Notes under the pieces: model-generated
The model's database searches: none
Seen by the model: only the letters and a program-made list of their open reading frames with translations
What the model was told of the DNA's origin: nothing
Shown: positions 51,366-60,924 of the stretch, piece by piece
How positions within the stretch are numbered: the stretch's first letter is position 1
Layout: each line of letters starts with the position of its first letter
Assembly (NCBI RefSeq): GCF_039889165.1
Contig: NZ_JAYMYY010000002.1
Span: forward strand, 310,001 to 374,000
Direction: 5' to 3'
Source: Pseudocitrobacter cyperus
GTDB taxonomy: Bacteria > Pseudomonadota > Gammaproteobacteria > Enterobacterales > Enterobacteriaceae
DNA: 64,000 nt
Translations under genes and position numbers: made by a program

Positions 51366-53111
51366 ATGGCTGGACGAATTCCGCGCGTATTCATTAATGA
51401 TCTGCTGGCACGCACCGACATCATCGATTTGATCGATGCGCGAGTGAAGCTGAAAAAGCAGGGCAAGAACTTTCACGCGTGCTGTCCTTTCCATAACGAG
51501 AAAACCCCCTCTTTCACCGTCAACGGTGAAAAACAGTTTTACCACTGCTTCGGCTGTGGCGCGCACGGCAACGCCATCGACTTTTTGATGAACTACGACA
51601 AGCTCGAGTTCGTTGAAACCGTCGAAGAACTGGCGGCCATGCACAATCTTGAAGTGCCATATGAAGCAGGCAACGGGCCGAGTCAGATAGAACGCCATCA
51701 ACGGCAAAGTCTCTATCAACTGATGGACGGTCTCAACGCGTTTTATCAGCAATCCCTGATGAACCCTGCCGCTGACCCCGCGCGCCAGTATCTGGAAAAG
51801 CGTGGCCTCAGCAATGAAGTAATATCCCGTTTCGCGATTGGTTATGCGCCTCCGGGTTGGGACAACGTCCTGAAACGCTTTGGTGGCAATAGCGAAAATC
51901 GCCAGGCGCTGATCGACGCCGGCATGCTGGTGACAAACGATCAAGGGCGTAGCTATGACCGCTTTCGCGAGCGCGTCATGTTCCCTATCCGCGACAAACG
52001 CGGTCGGGTGATTGGTTTTGGTGGACGCGTGCTGGGCGATGCCCTGCCGAAATACCTCAACTCCCCGGAAACCGATATTTTCCATAAAGGCCGTCAGCTA
52101 TATGGCCTTTATGAAGCGCAGCAGACAGAAGCTGAACCCCAGCGATTACTGGTGGTCGAAGGCTATATGGATGTGGTCGCTCTTGCGCAGTACGACATTA
52201 ACTATGCCGTCGCCTCGCTGGGCACCTCAACCACAGCAGATCATATTCAACTGCTGTTCCGGGTGACGAACAACGTCATCTGCTGTTATGACGGCGACCG
52301 TGCAGGACGCGATGCCGCATGGCGCGCGCTGGAAACAGCGCTGCCGTACATGACCGACGGGCGTCAGTTACGCTTTATGTTTCTGCCCGACGGCGAAGAC
52401 CCGGATACGCTGGTGCGTAAAGAGGGTAAAGCGGCGTTTGAAGCGCGGATGGAGCAGGCACAACCGCTCTCCACGTTTCTGTTTAACAGCCTGATGCCGC
52501 AGGTCGATTTGAGCACCCCGGACGGGCGCGCGCAGTTAAGCACGCTGGCGCTGCCGCTCATCGGCCAGGTACCGGGCGAAACCTTACGCATCTATTTGCG
52601 TCAGGAGCTGGGGAACAAGTTAGGGATTCTGGATGATGCCCAGCTTGAACGTTTAATGCCGAAACAAGCAGAAAACGGCGTGGTTCGCCCCGCACCACAG
52701 CTAAAACGCACGACCATGCGTATACTGATAGGGTTACTGGTGCAAAACCCCGATCTCGCGCCGTTGGTTCCCCCCTTAACTGGGCTGGATCCAAAAAAAC
52801 TGCCGGGACTTGGCTTATTTGCAGAACTGGTCAACACTTGTTTGTCACAGCCTGGACTGACCACTGGTCAACTTCTGGAACAATATCGTGGCACAAATGA
52901 AGCCGCGACCCTTGAAAAACTGTCGATGTGGGACGATATAGCAGATAAGGATATTGCAGAAAAAACGTTCACCGACTCACTCAACCATATGTTTGACTCA
53001 TTGCTGGTTCTGAGACAAGAAGAGTTGATTGCTCGCGATCGCACACACGGACTCAGCAGTGAGGAACGCCGGGAACTCTGGACGTTAAACCAGGAACTGG
53101 CCAAAAAATAG
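51366..53111 (+). CDS. dnaG: DNA primase
   Basis: This is a 581-residue primase. The N-terminal CHC2 zinc ribbon is CCPFHNEKTPSF with HCFGCG. The TOPRIM core has VVEGYMDVVAL and CYDGDRAGRDAAWRALE. A C-terminal helicase-binding domain follows. The weak start context is typical for this low-abundance protein. Middle gene of rpsU-dnaG-rpoD. Confidence 0.98.
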   Translation: MAGRIPRVFINDLLARTDIIDLIDARVKLKKQGKNFHACCPFHNEKTPSFTVNGEKQFYHCFGCGAHGNAIDFLMNYDKLEFVETVEELAAMHNLEVPYEAGNGPSQIERHQRQSLYQLMDGLNAFYQQSLMNPAADPARQYLEKRGLSNEVISRFAIGYAPPGWDNVLKRFGGNSENRQALIDAGMLVTNDQGRSYDRFRERVMFPIRDKRGRVIGFGGRVLGDALPKYLNSPETDIFHKGRQLYGLYEAQQTEAEPQRLLVVEGYMDVVALAQYDINYAVASLGTSTTADHIQLLFRVTNNVICCYDGDRAGRDAAWRALETALPYMTDGRQLRFMFLPDGEDPDTLVRKEGKAAFEARMEQAQPLSTFLFNSLMPQVDLSTPDGRAQLSTLALPLIGQVPGETLRIYLRQELGNKLGILDDAQLERLMPKQAENGVVRPAPQLKRTTMRILIGLLVQNPDLAPLVPPLTGLDPKKLPGLGLFAELVNTCLSQPGLTTGQLLEQYRGTNEAATLEKLSMWDDIADKDIAEKTFTDSLNHMFDSLLVLRQEELIARDRTHGLSSEERRELWTLNQELAKK

Positions 53112-53266
53112 AATTGAACGGCTTAAGTGCCGAATATCACTCGGGAAGCCCCCGAAAGCCGCGTGAAGGGCAGCGGCAAAATATAAATAAGTCCTCGTTA
53201 CACTCTGTTGGCGGCTTGTTTCGCCGACCGACACCAATCTCATGAAATAAGTGTGGATACCGTCTT

Positions 53267-55108
53267 ATGGAGCAAAACCCGCAGTCACAGCTTAAGCTTC
53301 TTGTCCAACGTGGTAAGGAGCAAGGCTATCTGACCTATGCCGAGGTCAATGACCATCTGCCGGAAGATATCGTCGACTCCGATCAGATCGAAGACATCAT
53401 CCAAATGATCAACGACATGGGCATTCAGGTGATGGAAGAAGCACCGGATGCCGATGACCTGTTGCTCGCTGAAACATCGAACAACACCGATGAAGATGCG
53501 GAAGAAGCCGCCGCACAGGTGCTTTCCAGCGTAGAATCTGAAATCGGGCGCACCACTGACCCGGTGCGCATGTATATGCGCGAAATGGGTACCGTCGAAC
53601 TGTTGACCCGCGAAGGCGAAATTGACATCGCTAAGCGTATCGAAGACGGGATCAACCAGGTTCAATGCTCCGTTGCCGAATATCCGGAAGCGATCACCTA
53701 TCTGCTTGAACAGTACGATCGCGTGGAAGCAGAAGAGGCTCGTCTGTCAGACCTCATCACCGGTTTCGTCGATCCTAACGCTGAAGAAGATTTAGCGCCG
53801 ACCGCAACTCACGTTGGTTCTGAACTCTCTCAGGAAGAGATGGATGACGACGATGAAGATGAAGAGGACGACGACGACAGCAGCGATGACGACAACAGCA
53901 TCGACCCTGAACTGGCGCGCGAGAAATTTGCCGAACTGCGCACGCAGTACGAAACGACCCGCGACACCATCAAGGCGAAGGGCCGTAGCCATGCCGCAGC
54001 CCAGGAAGAGATTCTGAAGCTGTCTGAAGTCTTCAAACAGTTCCGTCTGGTGCCGAAACAGTTCGACTACCTGGTGAACAGCATGCGCGTCATGATGGAT
54101 CGCGTGCGTACCCAGGAACGCATCATCATGAAGATGTGTGTTGAACAGTGCAAAATGCCGAAGAAAAACTTCATCACTCTGTTCACCGGTAACGAAACCA
54201 GCGAAACCTGGTTCAACGCTGCTGTCGCGATGAACAAGCCGTGGTCTGAAAAGCTGCTCGACGTGAAAGAAGACGTCCAGCGCGGCCTGATGAAACTGCA
54301 ACAGATTGAAGAAGAGACCGGCCTGACCATCGAGCAGGTTAAAGATATCAACCGTCGTATGTCCATCGGTGAAGCGAAAGCCCGCCGTGCGAAGAAAGAG
54401 ATGGTTGAAGCGAACTTACGTCTGGTAATTTCTATCGCCAAGAAATACACCAACCGCGGCCTGCAGTTCCTCGACCTGATTCAGGAAGGTAACATCGGCC
54501 TGATGAAAGCGGTTGATAAGTTTGAATATCGTCGTGGTTACAAGTTCTCCACCTATGCAACCTGGTGGATCCGTCAGGCAATCACCCGCTCTATCGCGGA
54601 TCAGGCGCGCACCATCCGTATTCCGGTGCATATGATTGAGACCATCAACAAACTCAACCGTATTTCTCGCCAGATGCTGCAAGAGATGGGCCGTGAACCG
54701 ACGCCGGAAGAGCTGGCTGAACGCATGCTGATGCCGGAAGACAAAATCCGTAAAGTGCTGAAAATCGCTAAAGAGCCTATCTCCATGGAAACGCCAATCG
54801 GCGACGATGAAGATTCGCATCTGGGTGATTTCATCGAGGATACCACCCTTGAGTTGCCGCTGGATTCTGCGACCACCGAAAGCCTGCGTGCGGCAACGCA
54901 CGACGTGCTGGCTGGCCTGACTGCGCGTGAAGCGAAAGTGCTGCGTATGCGTTTCGGTATCGACATGAACACCGACCACACGCTGGAAGAAGTGGGTAAA
55001 CAGTTCGATGTTACCCGCGAACGTATCCGTCAGATCGAAGCGAAGGCGCTGCGTAAACTGCGTCACCCGAGCCGCTCTGAAGTGCTGCGTAGCTTCCTGG
55101 ACGATTAA
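53267..55108 (+). CDS. rpoD: RNA polymerase sigma factor RpoD (sigma 70)
   Basis: This is a 613-residue housekeeping sigma factor. Region 1.1 is at the N-terminus (MEQNPQSQLKLLVQRGKEQG). There is a very acidic non-conserved stretch (EEMDDDDEDEEDDDDSSDD, about residues 190-208). Region 2 has RGLQFLDLIQEGNIGLMKAV and YKFSTYATWWIRQAI. Region 4.2 has TLEEVGKQFDVTRERIRQIE. Full length, terminator close downstream. Confidence 0.99.
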   Translation: MEQNPQSQLKLLVQRGKEQGYLTYAEVNDHLPEDIVDSDQIEDIIQMINDMGIQVMEEAPDADDLLLAETSNNTDEDAEEAAAQVLSSVESEIGRTTDPVRMYMREMGTVELLTREGEIDIAKRIEDGINQVQCSVAEYPEAITYLLEQYDRVEAEEARLSDLITGFVDPNAEEDLAPTATHVGSELSQEEMDDDDEDEEDDDDSSDDDNSIDPELAREKFAELRTQYETTRDTIKAKGRSHAAAQEEILKLSEVFKQFRLVPKQFDYLVNSMRVMMDRVRTQERIIMKMCVEQCKMPKKNFITLFTGNETSETWFNAAVAMNKPWSEKLLDVKEDVQRGLMKLQQIEEETGLTIEQVKDINRRMSIGEAKARRAKKEMVEANLRLVISIAKKYTNRGLQFLDLIQEGNIGLMKAVDKFEYRRGYKFSTYATWWIRQAITRSIADQARTIRIPVHMIETINKLNRISRQMLQEMGREPTPEELAERMLMPEDKIRKVLKIAKEPISMETPIGDDEDSHLGDFIEDTTLELPLDSATTESLRAATHDVLAGLTAREAKVLRMRFGIDMNTDHTLEEVGKQFDVTRERIRQIEAKALRKLRHPSRSEVLRSFLDD

Positions 55109-55124
55109 TCGCGGTAAACGTAAC

Positions 55125-55148
55125 AAGCTCCCTGCGGGGAGCTTTTTT
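55125..55148 (+). terminator. Rho-independent terminator of rpoD
   Basis: aagctccc-tg-cggggagctt followed by seven T residues, 16 bases after the rpoD stop. Confidence 0.92.
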
Positions 55149-55165
55149 TATGGGGATTTACAGCC

Positions 55166-55672
55166 TCAACGCCCCCGTAACACCAGCACCTGATCCAGCT
55201 CTTTATAGGCTTCCACCAGCTTATCCGTCGTTATGCGGCTCAGCCCGCTCGGGTTCGGCAGCACCCATATCTGCGTATCGCCAATCGTCAGTTCCTGCTT
55301 CCCCCATGAGGTTCCTCGCTGGCTAAAACCTTGCTCAAAAGCCTGTTTACCTAATATCGCCAGCGCCGCCGGCTGATATGCTTCGATTTTGCTTACCAGT
55401 GCCCGGCCACCATCGCGCAGCTCCTGGCGCTTCACCTCGTTCGCCTGCACCGTTGGGCGGTCGACCAGTTTCGTCACTCCACAGCGAAAATCGAGCAGAT
55501 GATCGGCCTCTTCCGGCTTAAGCTGTCTATCGGTAAACCCGGCCAGATGCAGCACTTTCCAGAACCGATTTGCCGGATGGGCAAAGGGAAAACCAAGTGA
55601 AGAGGAGGATAAGCCAGGGTTGATGCCACAAAACACCACCCGCAAACCTGGGGCGATAATATCCTTAACCAT
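55166..55672 (-). CDS. mug: G/U mismatch-specific DNA glycosylase Mug
   Basis: This is a 168-residue uracil/ethenocytosine glycosylase. The catalytic GINPGLSSSSLGFPFAHPAN block and the intercalating NPSGLSR loop are present. I start at the ATG at 55672 (MVKDIIAPGLRV), which matches the E. coli N-terminus; an upstream ATG would add eight residues. Convergent with rpoD. Confidence 0.95.
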   Translation of the reverse strand: MVKDIIAPGLRVVFCGINPGLSSSSLGFPFAHPANRFWKVLHLAGFTDRQLKPEEADHLLDFRCGVTKLVDRPTVQANEVKRQELRDGGRALVSKIEAYQPAALAILGKQAFEQGFSQRGTSWGKQELTIGDTQIWVLPNPSGLSRITTDKLVEAYKELDQVLVLRGR

Positions 55673-55797
55673 GATGTTCTCTGATAAATGGCTCATGTGA
55701 CCATTATAACGAATTGAAAATACGTTGTTTATAAAAACAGCAGACGTTCGGTTACAACTGGATTGTAAACCGCAGTTACTTTATAATCCTCCGCCAC

Positions 55798-55873
55798 GGC
55801 CCCTTAGCTCAGTGGTTAGAGCAGGCGACTCATAATCGCTTGGTCGCTGGTTCAAGTCCAGCAGGGGCCACCA
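55798..55873 (+). tRNA. ileX: tRNA-Ile (CAU anticodon, decodes AUA)
   Basis: This is a 76-base tRNA with acceptor stem GGCCCCT pairing AGGGGCC, encoded CCA end, D loop AGCTCAGTGGTTAGAGC, anticodon loop CTCATAA and T arm GGTTCAAGTCC. A CAU anticodon in this context is isoleucine after lysidine modification, not methionine: the sequence is that of E. coli ileX. The prophage begins right after its 3' end. Confidence 0.95.
55840..55873. other. Putative prophage attachment site in the ileX 3' end
   Basis: The P2-like late genes (ogr end) begin immediately downstream of the tRNA. P2-like phages carry attP beside ogr, and many use tRNA 3' ends as attB, so the T arm and acceptor sequence is the likely core. 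The second att copy would lie beyond the right edge and is not visible. Inference only. Confidence 0.35.
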
Positions 55874-55900
55874 AATTTTTGATTCAAAATCATATAATTA

Positions 55901-55926
55901 AGCCACTCGAAAGAGTGGCTTTTTTG
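55901..55926 (+). terminator. Rho-independent terminator after ileX
   Basis: agccactc-gaaa-gagtggct followed by TTTTTT, 27 bases after the tRNA. Terminates ileX, and may be partly phage-derived. Confidence 0.85.
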
Positions 55927-55956
55927 TATCAGCTTGTCAGGTATCGCGCTGGGATT

Positions 55957-56175
55957 TCAGCCATGTGTAGGGCGCTGCCCTTTCGGTTTTGCGGACGATG
56001 CTTCCTGCAGGATTGCACCGGGCACCGAAATAAAGCGATCCACCGCTTCCATAGTAACAAACGTACAACTGCAGCTAATGTTGGTGCACTGGTGGTAGCG
56101 TTCTTTCGTATTTTCACTCAGATAACGGCTGGTACGAGCATGTGCTACGTGCTGACATTTTGGGCAATGAAACAT
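55957..56175 (-). CDS. ogr: Late gene activator Ogr/Delta
   Basis: This is a 72-residue zinc-finger activator of phage late promoters. The start at 56175 (MFHCPKCQHVAHARTSRY) matches P2 Ogr. The four zinc cysteines are in CPKC and CTNISC. Same length as P2 Ogr. Last gene of the prophage next to the tRNA. Confidence 0.95.
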   Translation of the reverse strand: MFHCPKCQHVAHARTSRYLSENTKERYHQCTNISCSCTFVTMEAVDRFISVPGAILQEASSAKPKGQRPTHG

Positions 56176-56238
56176 ATTGAACCTCGACATTCACAAAAAG
56201 TGAATTAATAATAAATTAAAACTCACTTATTGTGAAGA

Positions 56239-57405
56239 TTATTTAGCATTAGTCTCCTCAATGACGTACTCGATATCGGCGTTATTGACCTCCAGCGCGA
56301 CCGTCGTCACAAAACCATTCTGATCGAGCTTATGAGTAACCTTACTGACTATCCACCGCTGCTCATCAATGACTTTTTTAAAGCCCGACACTCTCACGCT
56401 CATTTCCGGACAGAAACTCTCATCCCCCACGGCAAGGGTAATAGAAAACTCAACGACTCTGCGCTGCAGTTGTCTCCATCTCGCCTCTGCGGCCTGTTTG
56501 GCCTGCGCCTGACTCGAAAATACGGTCTTCAGCGTGAAAGGATTCGCGGGGGCGCCCGCCATATACTCAGCATACGGCGTATCCTGTCCTTTCTGAGATT
56601 GAGGCGACGCCTGCGCACTCGCGGCATTCGGATGCTGAACCACCGGAGCGCTCTGTGATTTCGCTTTACGCTCAACGTTGATTTGCGCGTTCTGCTTAGG
56701 GTTTTTCGTATCCAGCCAGTGGGCTATGACGCCTGTATAAGATGTGCGATCCGAAATGGAGAACCGGTGGCTATCGCCGGAACGGCGCAGAATGGTTCGT
56801 TCCGGTAGCGTCTGCCCGCTGGCATTCGTTGCGCTACCGGCCTTTAGCACCAGCAACCGGCCATTTTTTACTGACACAATCCCACCGTTAAGCGAGGCGA
56901 GACGGGTCAGAAAGGCGGCGTCGGACTCCTTCGACTGATCAATATGAGAAACAGCGATGCCTGCCAGTGACTCGGCGACGCTCGCCTCCAGGTTATTGCG
57001 CGCAGCGATGGTATTGACGATAGCGCCGAGGGTGGTGTCATGCCAGGACTCTTCATAAGCAATACTAAACTTCTGCCGAAAATCAGCGCTACGCGCCGTG
57101 ATAGTGACTCTATCTGGCGCGCCCTGGTGGGAAACCTGATCCACAATAAAAGTGCCTTTACCTAACCATGCCGAGCCCTGCCAGCCAAGATAGAGACTCA
57201 CAACTACCCCACGCTCCGGGAGTTCGAGCAATCCATCCGTATCATCAAGCTCAATGACCAGGGTATCTGCCTGAAACTCCTTCTCATCGGTCATGGTGAG
57301 GCTAATCAGACGCTGGTGAATGTTAGAGGTAATGTCCCTCTCCCCCATCTTCAGCATAAAGCCGGGGGTTATTGTGGCGCCTTCACCGGTAATGATATTA
57401 ACCAT
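56239..57405 (-). CDS. D: P2 gpD-like late control/tail hub protein
   Basis: This is a 388-residue protein of the phage late control gene D family, which forms the tail hub of the baseplate. N-terminal GEGATITPGFMLKMGERDIT and the middle SFDQSKESDAAFLTRLASLNGG-like region (here IDQSKESDAAFLTRLASLNG) are typical. Follows U by 2 bases. Confidence 0.93.
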   Translation of the reverse strand: MVNIITGEGATITPGFMLKMGERDITSNIHQRLISLTMTDEKEFQADTLVIELDDTDGLLELPERGVVVSLYLGWQGSAWLGKGTFIVDQVSHQGAPDRVTITARSADFRQKFSIAYEESWHDTTLGAIVNTIAARNNLEASVAESLAGIAVSHIDQSKESDAAFLTRLASLNGGIVSVKNGRLLVLKAGSATNASGQTLPERTILRRSGDSHRFSISDRTSYTGVIAHWLDTKNPKQNAQINVERKAKSQSAPVVQHPNAASAQASPQSQKGQDTPYAEYMAGAPANPFTLKTVFSSQAQAKQAAEARWRQLQRRVVEFSITLAVGDESFCPEMSVRVSGFKKVIDEQRWIVSKVTHKLDQNGFVTTVALEVNNADIEYVIEETNAK

Positions 57406-57407
57406 CT

Positions 57408-57869
57408 TTATGCCCCCGCCGATAACAGATCGGACGCTTTGCCGGCCAGCCCCTTAACCTGCTCTCCGATATCGCCATACATCGTCGCAAGCGATTCATC
57501 AACGCGGGTGAGCGTCAGGTTAAAGCTGATTTTGCGTGGCGAACCATCAGAGTAAAACTCGGTTCCGGTTTCGGAAACCTTACTGATAACGAACATACCG
57601 TAGATAAAGCCGGAGCCAGAGATGAGCGGCCACGCTCGCCCCTGCTCGGCCATCAGATACAGGGCCTGCATCGAGATGCGGCCGCCCGTCAACTCGGGAT
57701 AGAGATCGCCGCTGAGCGCAACCGTATCACTACCAGGCCCAATAAACTGGTAGGCAGGACGGGTTCCGATCCGGTTATTCATCCCCCAGTTATACGCCGA
57801 ATCGCGCTGCATAGTCTGATAGGGGAGCGTCTGACGCATAAAAACAAATAACCCCAGCGCAAGCATCAT
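57408..57869 (-). CDS. U: P2 gpU-like tail terminator/assembly protein
   Basis: This is a 153-residue GpU-family protein (MMLALGLFVFMRQTLPYQTM start; PAYQFIGPGSDTVALSGDLY). GGAGG ribosome binding site. The ATG overlaps the gpT stop by one base. It completes the tail tube end in P2-like phages. Confidence 0.93.
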   Translation of the reverse strand: MMLALGLFVFMRQTLPYQTMQRDSAYNWGMNNRIGTRPAYQFIGPGSDTVALSGDLYPELTGGRISMQALYLMAEQGRAWPLISGSGFIYGMFVISKVSETGTEFYSDGSPRKISFNLTLTRVDESLATMYGDIGEQVKGLAGKASDLLSAGA

Positions 57870-59908
57870 TAATAACCTCCTAAATCATAATTCAGACCCG
57901 AGAACTGACGGGTACGCCGGGATTGCTCCCACTGCTCCAGCTCGCTTTTGATTTTGTTACTTAACTGGCTGTCTGCTGCCGCACTCTCTGCAGACACAGT
58001 GATATGAAATTCACTCCTGCTCTGGTCAACATAGGAACGCCCTGCCGGTGTGAGCACAGGCTGATAGCGCTGATAAGCCCCGTTTTGACTGATTTGAGGC
58101 GCGTCACTGTCGCTTTGCATAAGTGCGTTAGTTTTTAGCGCCGTCTGGTCTAGCGTACTGGAGGCTTTGTCAATAATGCCAAGTTTCTGTAACACCCAAT
58201 CAATGCCGCTACGCAGCTTATTAAACGCATTAAGCGGAAGCAGTAGCGCATCGGCCAGCGATTGACCAAACAACACGCCAACGTCACGACAGTTATTCAG
58301 TGCCTCCTGGGTATACTGGACTGGCGTAATCAGCTCGTTAAACCACTGCCTGACGCCATTCAACTTCTCGCCCAGCGCCGCAAAGAGAGGTGCCAGCGGT
58401 GCAAACATTTCACCAATCGGCGCAAAAGCACGCATCACTCCCTCAACCACGCCGGTAAAGAAAGCGCTGATGGGCTCCCAGTAGGTGCGAATGAGTAATG
58501 CTCCCGCCACTACTGCCGCAGCAATGGCCAGCACAGGCCAGGTGATAGCACCAATCGCGGTGATAATGCCGGAGCAAACCGTCGTAAACAGGGCGCCTGC
58601 GGTACTCGCCGCCGTGACAATCAGGTTAATTGCGCCAATCGTCTGCCCGGCTGCGATAGCAATGTTCCCCACCACGCCCAGAACCGCGGGGCCGACAGTA
58701 GCGATATAAGAGAGCGTTGTCGCAACACCCTGATTTTTCTGCAACCAGCTATCAAGCTGAACAACCAAGTCGGTCGCCGTCGTGACCAGACTTCGCAACG
58801 ATGTTTCCTGCCGGGCAAACAAATCGATTCCAATTGCCGCATAGGCAGACTGAAATCGTTTGATATCACCGCTCAGCGTATCCTGCGAAGCATCGGCCTG
58901 TGCGGTAATAACCGGTACCGTGACAGGAGCGTTTGTCCCCCTGACTACCGCATCGGCTTCAGCAATATGCGCAACACTCTCGCCGGAAAGCGGCGGGTTC
59001 TTGTGCAACGCGATGAGTGCGCTGGCGTTATCATCCAGGGAACGGTTGTTTACCTGCGACATCGCCAGCAGGGTTGGTGTTACCTCCTGAATGGTAGAGG
59101 CTGATCCGCCTGCTCTGGCAAGGCTCAACTGAGCGCTGATAACCCCGACCGCAGACACCGGAGAAGCGTCGCCGAGCTGACGCGCCTGTTTGCGTAGCCC
59201 AACCATGTCTTCTGAATCTTTTGCTACACCGAGGGTGGCCTGTAACTGTGCACTTTTCTGCGCGAACACGTATCCGGGACTCAAAAGCTTAACGCTTGCC
59301 CGCGCGCCCGCAGCCCCTGCGTTGGCCGCCGCCGTACCGAATGCCGTCACTCTGCCGGCAATATCTTTACCTGCCTGATAGCGTCTCTTAACGCTGTTAA
59401 GTTTGTCCTGCTGCGCACTCACCCGCGCCAGCGCCTCACGCTGCTGTCCAAGATGAGCGGTGGTTTCACTAATACTATTCTTCAGGCGTAAATCGTCCGC
59501 GGACAGCTTGCGGGTGTTAATTCCTGCCTGGCTAAGCGCCAGGCGCTGCTGCTGTACGGACAGACGAAGCGCGTCATACTGACGTTGTAAATCCGCCGCA
59601 TTTTTCCTGGCATCCATCATGGCGCGGGTCTGCCCTTCCGTGGGGGCCTGCGTATTTTTTAACTGTATGGCCAGCGCGGCCGCCTGCTGCTTTGCCTGCT
59701 GAAGCGACAGCCCCGTCACCACCAGCTCCGCGCTGGATTGACGAAAACCATCGATTTTTGACGCCTGACCATTCAAATCATGCAAAGTCTGTTGCGTGGT
59801 GAGAATATTTTCAGACAGCGACTGGCTCGCCGCCTGAACAGACTTAAAGGGTCGGGTCGCCAGGTCAACAGCTTTCAGCAGCACTTCGAGTTTGGAGGTA
59901 TTACTCAT
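57869..59908 (-). CDS. T: P2 gpT-like tail tape measure protein
   Basis: This is a 679-residue tape-measure protein that sets tail length. The N-terminal third is coiled-coil (QAKQQAAALAIQLKN, DLQRQYDALRLSVQQQ). A central hydrophobic region (about 395-470, GPAVLGVVGNIAIAAG and ITWPVLAIAAAVVAGALL) contains membrane-like helices. Shorter than P2 gpT (about 815). Its ATG overlaps the end of E'. Confidence 0.92.
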   Translation of the reverse strand: MSNTSKLEVLLKAVDLATRPFKSVQAASQSLSENILTTQQTLHDLNGQASKIDGFRQSSAELVVTGLSLQQAKQQAAALAIQLKNTQAPTEGQTRAMMDARKNAADLQRQYDALRLSVQQQRLALSQAGINTRKLSADDLRLKNSISETTAHLGQQREALARVSAQQDKLNSVKRRYQAGKDIAGRVTAFGTAAANAGAAGARASVKLLSPGYVFAQKSAQLQATLGVAKDSEDMVGLRKQARQLGDASPVSAVGVISAQLSLARAGGSASTIQEVTPTLLAMSQVNNRSLDDNASALIALHKNPPLSGESVAHIAEADAVVRGTNAPVTVPVITAQADASQDTLSGDIKRFQSAYAAIGIDLFARQETSLRSLVTTATDLVVQLDSWLQKNQGVATTLSYIATVGPAVLGVVGNIAIAAGQTIGAINLIVTAASTAGALFTTVCSGIITAIGAITWPVLAIAAAVVAGALLIRTYWEPISAFFTGVVEGVMRAFAPIGEMFAPLAPLFAALGEKLNGVRQWFNELITPVQYTQEALNNCRDVGVLFGQSLADALLLPLNAFNKLRSGIDWVLQKLGIIDKASSTLDQTALKTNALMQSDSDAPQISQNGAYQRYQPVLTPAGRSYVDQSRSEFHITVSAESAAADSQLSNKIKSELEQWEQSRRTRQFSGLNYDLGGY

Positions 59909-60334
59909 TGGTGTTTCCGCTTCGCTGTAGCGCCTTTTCGCGCCAGTTGATAAGTTCGGTCAGACTCATCGGGAAGAGCTCTGATGGCGGCCAGTGAAAA
60001 ATCACCGCAATATCCGCCATCAGATCGTCAACCGTTAAATTCTTAGAGAAATTCAGGCTGCCGAGTTCGCTGACAAAAAACCAACCACCTTGCCAGCAAA
60101 TGTCAGCAGGTCAGGCAGCGCCATGGCGGAAACTTCCTGCTCGGTCAGAGACGGAGTGGTCATTCGCGGCAGCACTTTAATCAGCGCATCAACGTCAGAA
60201 TTGGCAACCGATGCCAGGCTAACGCCACGCAGGGTTCCGGCGACGGGCTGTAACAGCATGACTTCACTGATAATCTGTTCACCACGTTTAATCGGGTTGT
60301 TCAGCACAACACTATTTTCGTTACGCGTTTCCAT
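59901..60334 (-). CDS. gpE+E' frameshift product (tail assembly chaperone, long form)
   Basis: The minus strand carries T-TTT-TTG at 60080-60074. A -1 slip there joins E to an overlapping frame that runs VSELGSLNFSKNLTVDDLMA ... FHWPPSELFPMSLTELINW ... SGNTNE and stops at 59901-59903, just over the gpT ATG. The fusion would be about 144 residues, as in P2. The E' frame has no start of its own near its beginning, and its FHWPPSEL motif is well conserved in P2-like E' proteins. Confidence 0.88.
60053..60334 (-). CDS. E: P2 gpE-like tail chaperone (zero frame product)
   Basis: This is a 93-residue tail assembly protein (METRNENSVVLNNPIKRGEQ start). The zero frame ends SANSAA. Codons 86-87 (TTT TTG) form part of a slippery heptamer. 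I prefer the ATG at 60334 to one 14 codons upstream, from homology to P2 gpE. Confidence 0.9.
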   Translation of the reverse strand: METRNENSVVLNNPIKRGEQIISEVMLLQPVAGTLRGVSLASVANSDVDALIKVLPRMTTPSLTEQEVSAMALPDLLTFAGKVVGFLSANSAA

Positions 60335-60393
60335 AGAACTCTCTCTTAAATCATCATAAATCTCCCGGCCAGCCATGCTGACCGGGAAGGTCG

Positions 60394-60912
60394 TTACAGG
60401 CCGATGTTCTGGCGATGCGCTTCCAGCATGTCAGTGCCGTTCACTTTTTCGATGAGATTGACAGTGTCGATTTCAATCAGCTCGCTGCCGTTCATCGTCA
60501 GTTTGAAATAGGTACACGCCAGCGAGATTTTCGACTCGGTTTCTTCACCCTGTTTGGCTTCACCAAGATCAATCTCTTTTTGACGTCCCCGAAGCACCAC
60601 TTCAACGGGTACGGTTTCGCCCGTATCATCACGCTGATAGGAGCCGGCAAAACGTAGCGGTACGGCCGCAGAGCCGGTGGCCGCATACAGAGACCAGATA
60701 GCGTCATCCGGGAACCCGCCGAGGGAGATCTCTGCCGACAGCGCATCATCATCCAGGCCGAAGTCAATTGGCGCAGCGCCATTCATGCCGCCGCCACGAT
60801 AATTTTCCAGCTTGCGGGTCAATTTCGGCAGCGTAACGGACTGCACGACACCGAGATAACTCACCCCGTCGATGAACAGATTCATCAGTTTAAGCTTGCG
60901 CGGTAATGCCAT
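60394..60912 (-). CDS. FII: P2 gpFII-like major tail tube protein
   Basis: This is a 172-residue tube protein (MALPRKLKLMNLFIDGVSYL start). Same length class as P2 FII. 12 bases downstream of FI. Confidence 0.96.
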   Translation of the reverse strand: MALPRKLKLMNLFIDGVSYLGVVQSVTLPKLTRKLENYRGGGMNGAAPIDFGLDDDALSAEISLGGFPDDAIWSLYAATGSAAVPLRFAGSYQRDDTGETVPVEVVLRGRQKEIDLGEAKQGEETESKISLACTYFKLTMNGSELIEIDTVNLIEKVNGTDMLEAHRQNIGL

Positions 60913-60924
60913 TATTCAGGATCC

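Noticed and set aside
53845..53900. Low-complexity GAT/GAC repeats as a possible unstable repeat
   Set aside because: They encode the known acidic stretch of sigma 70 and are in frame within rpoD.
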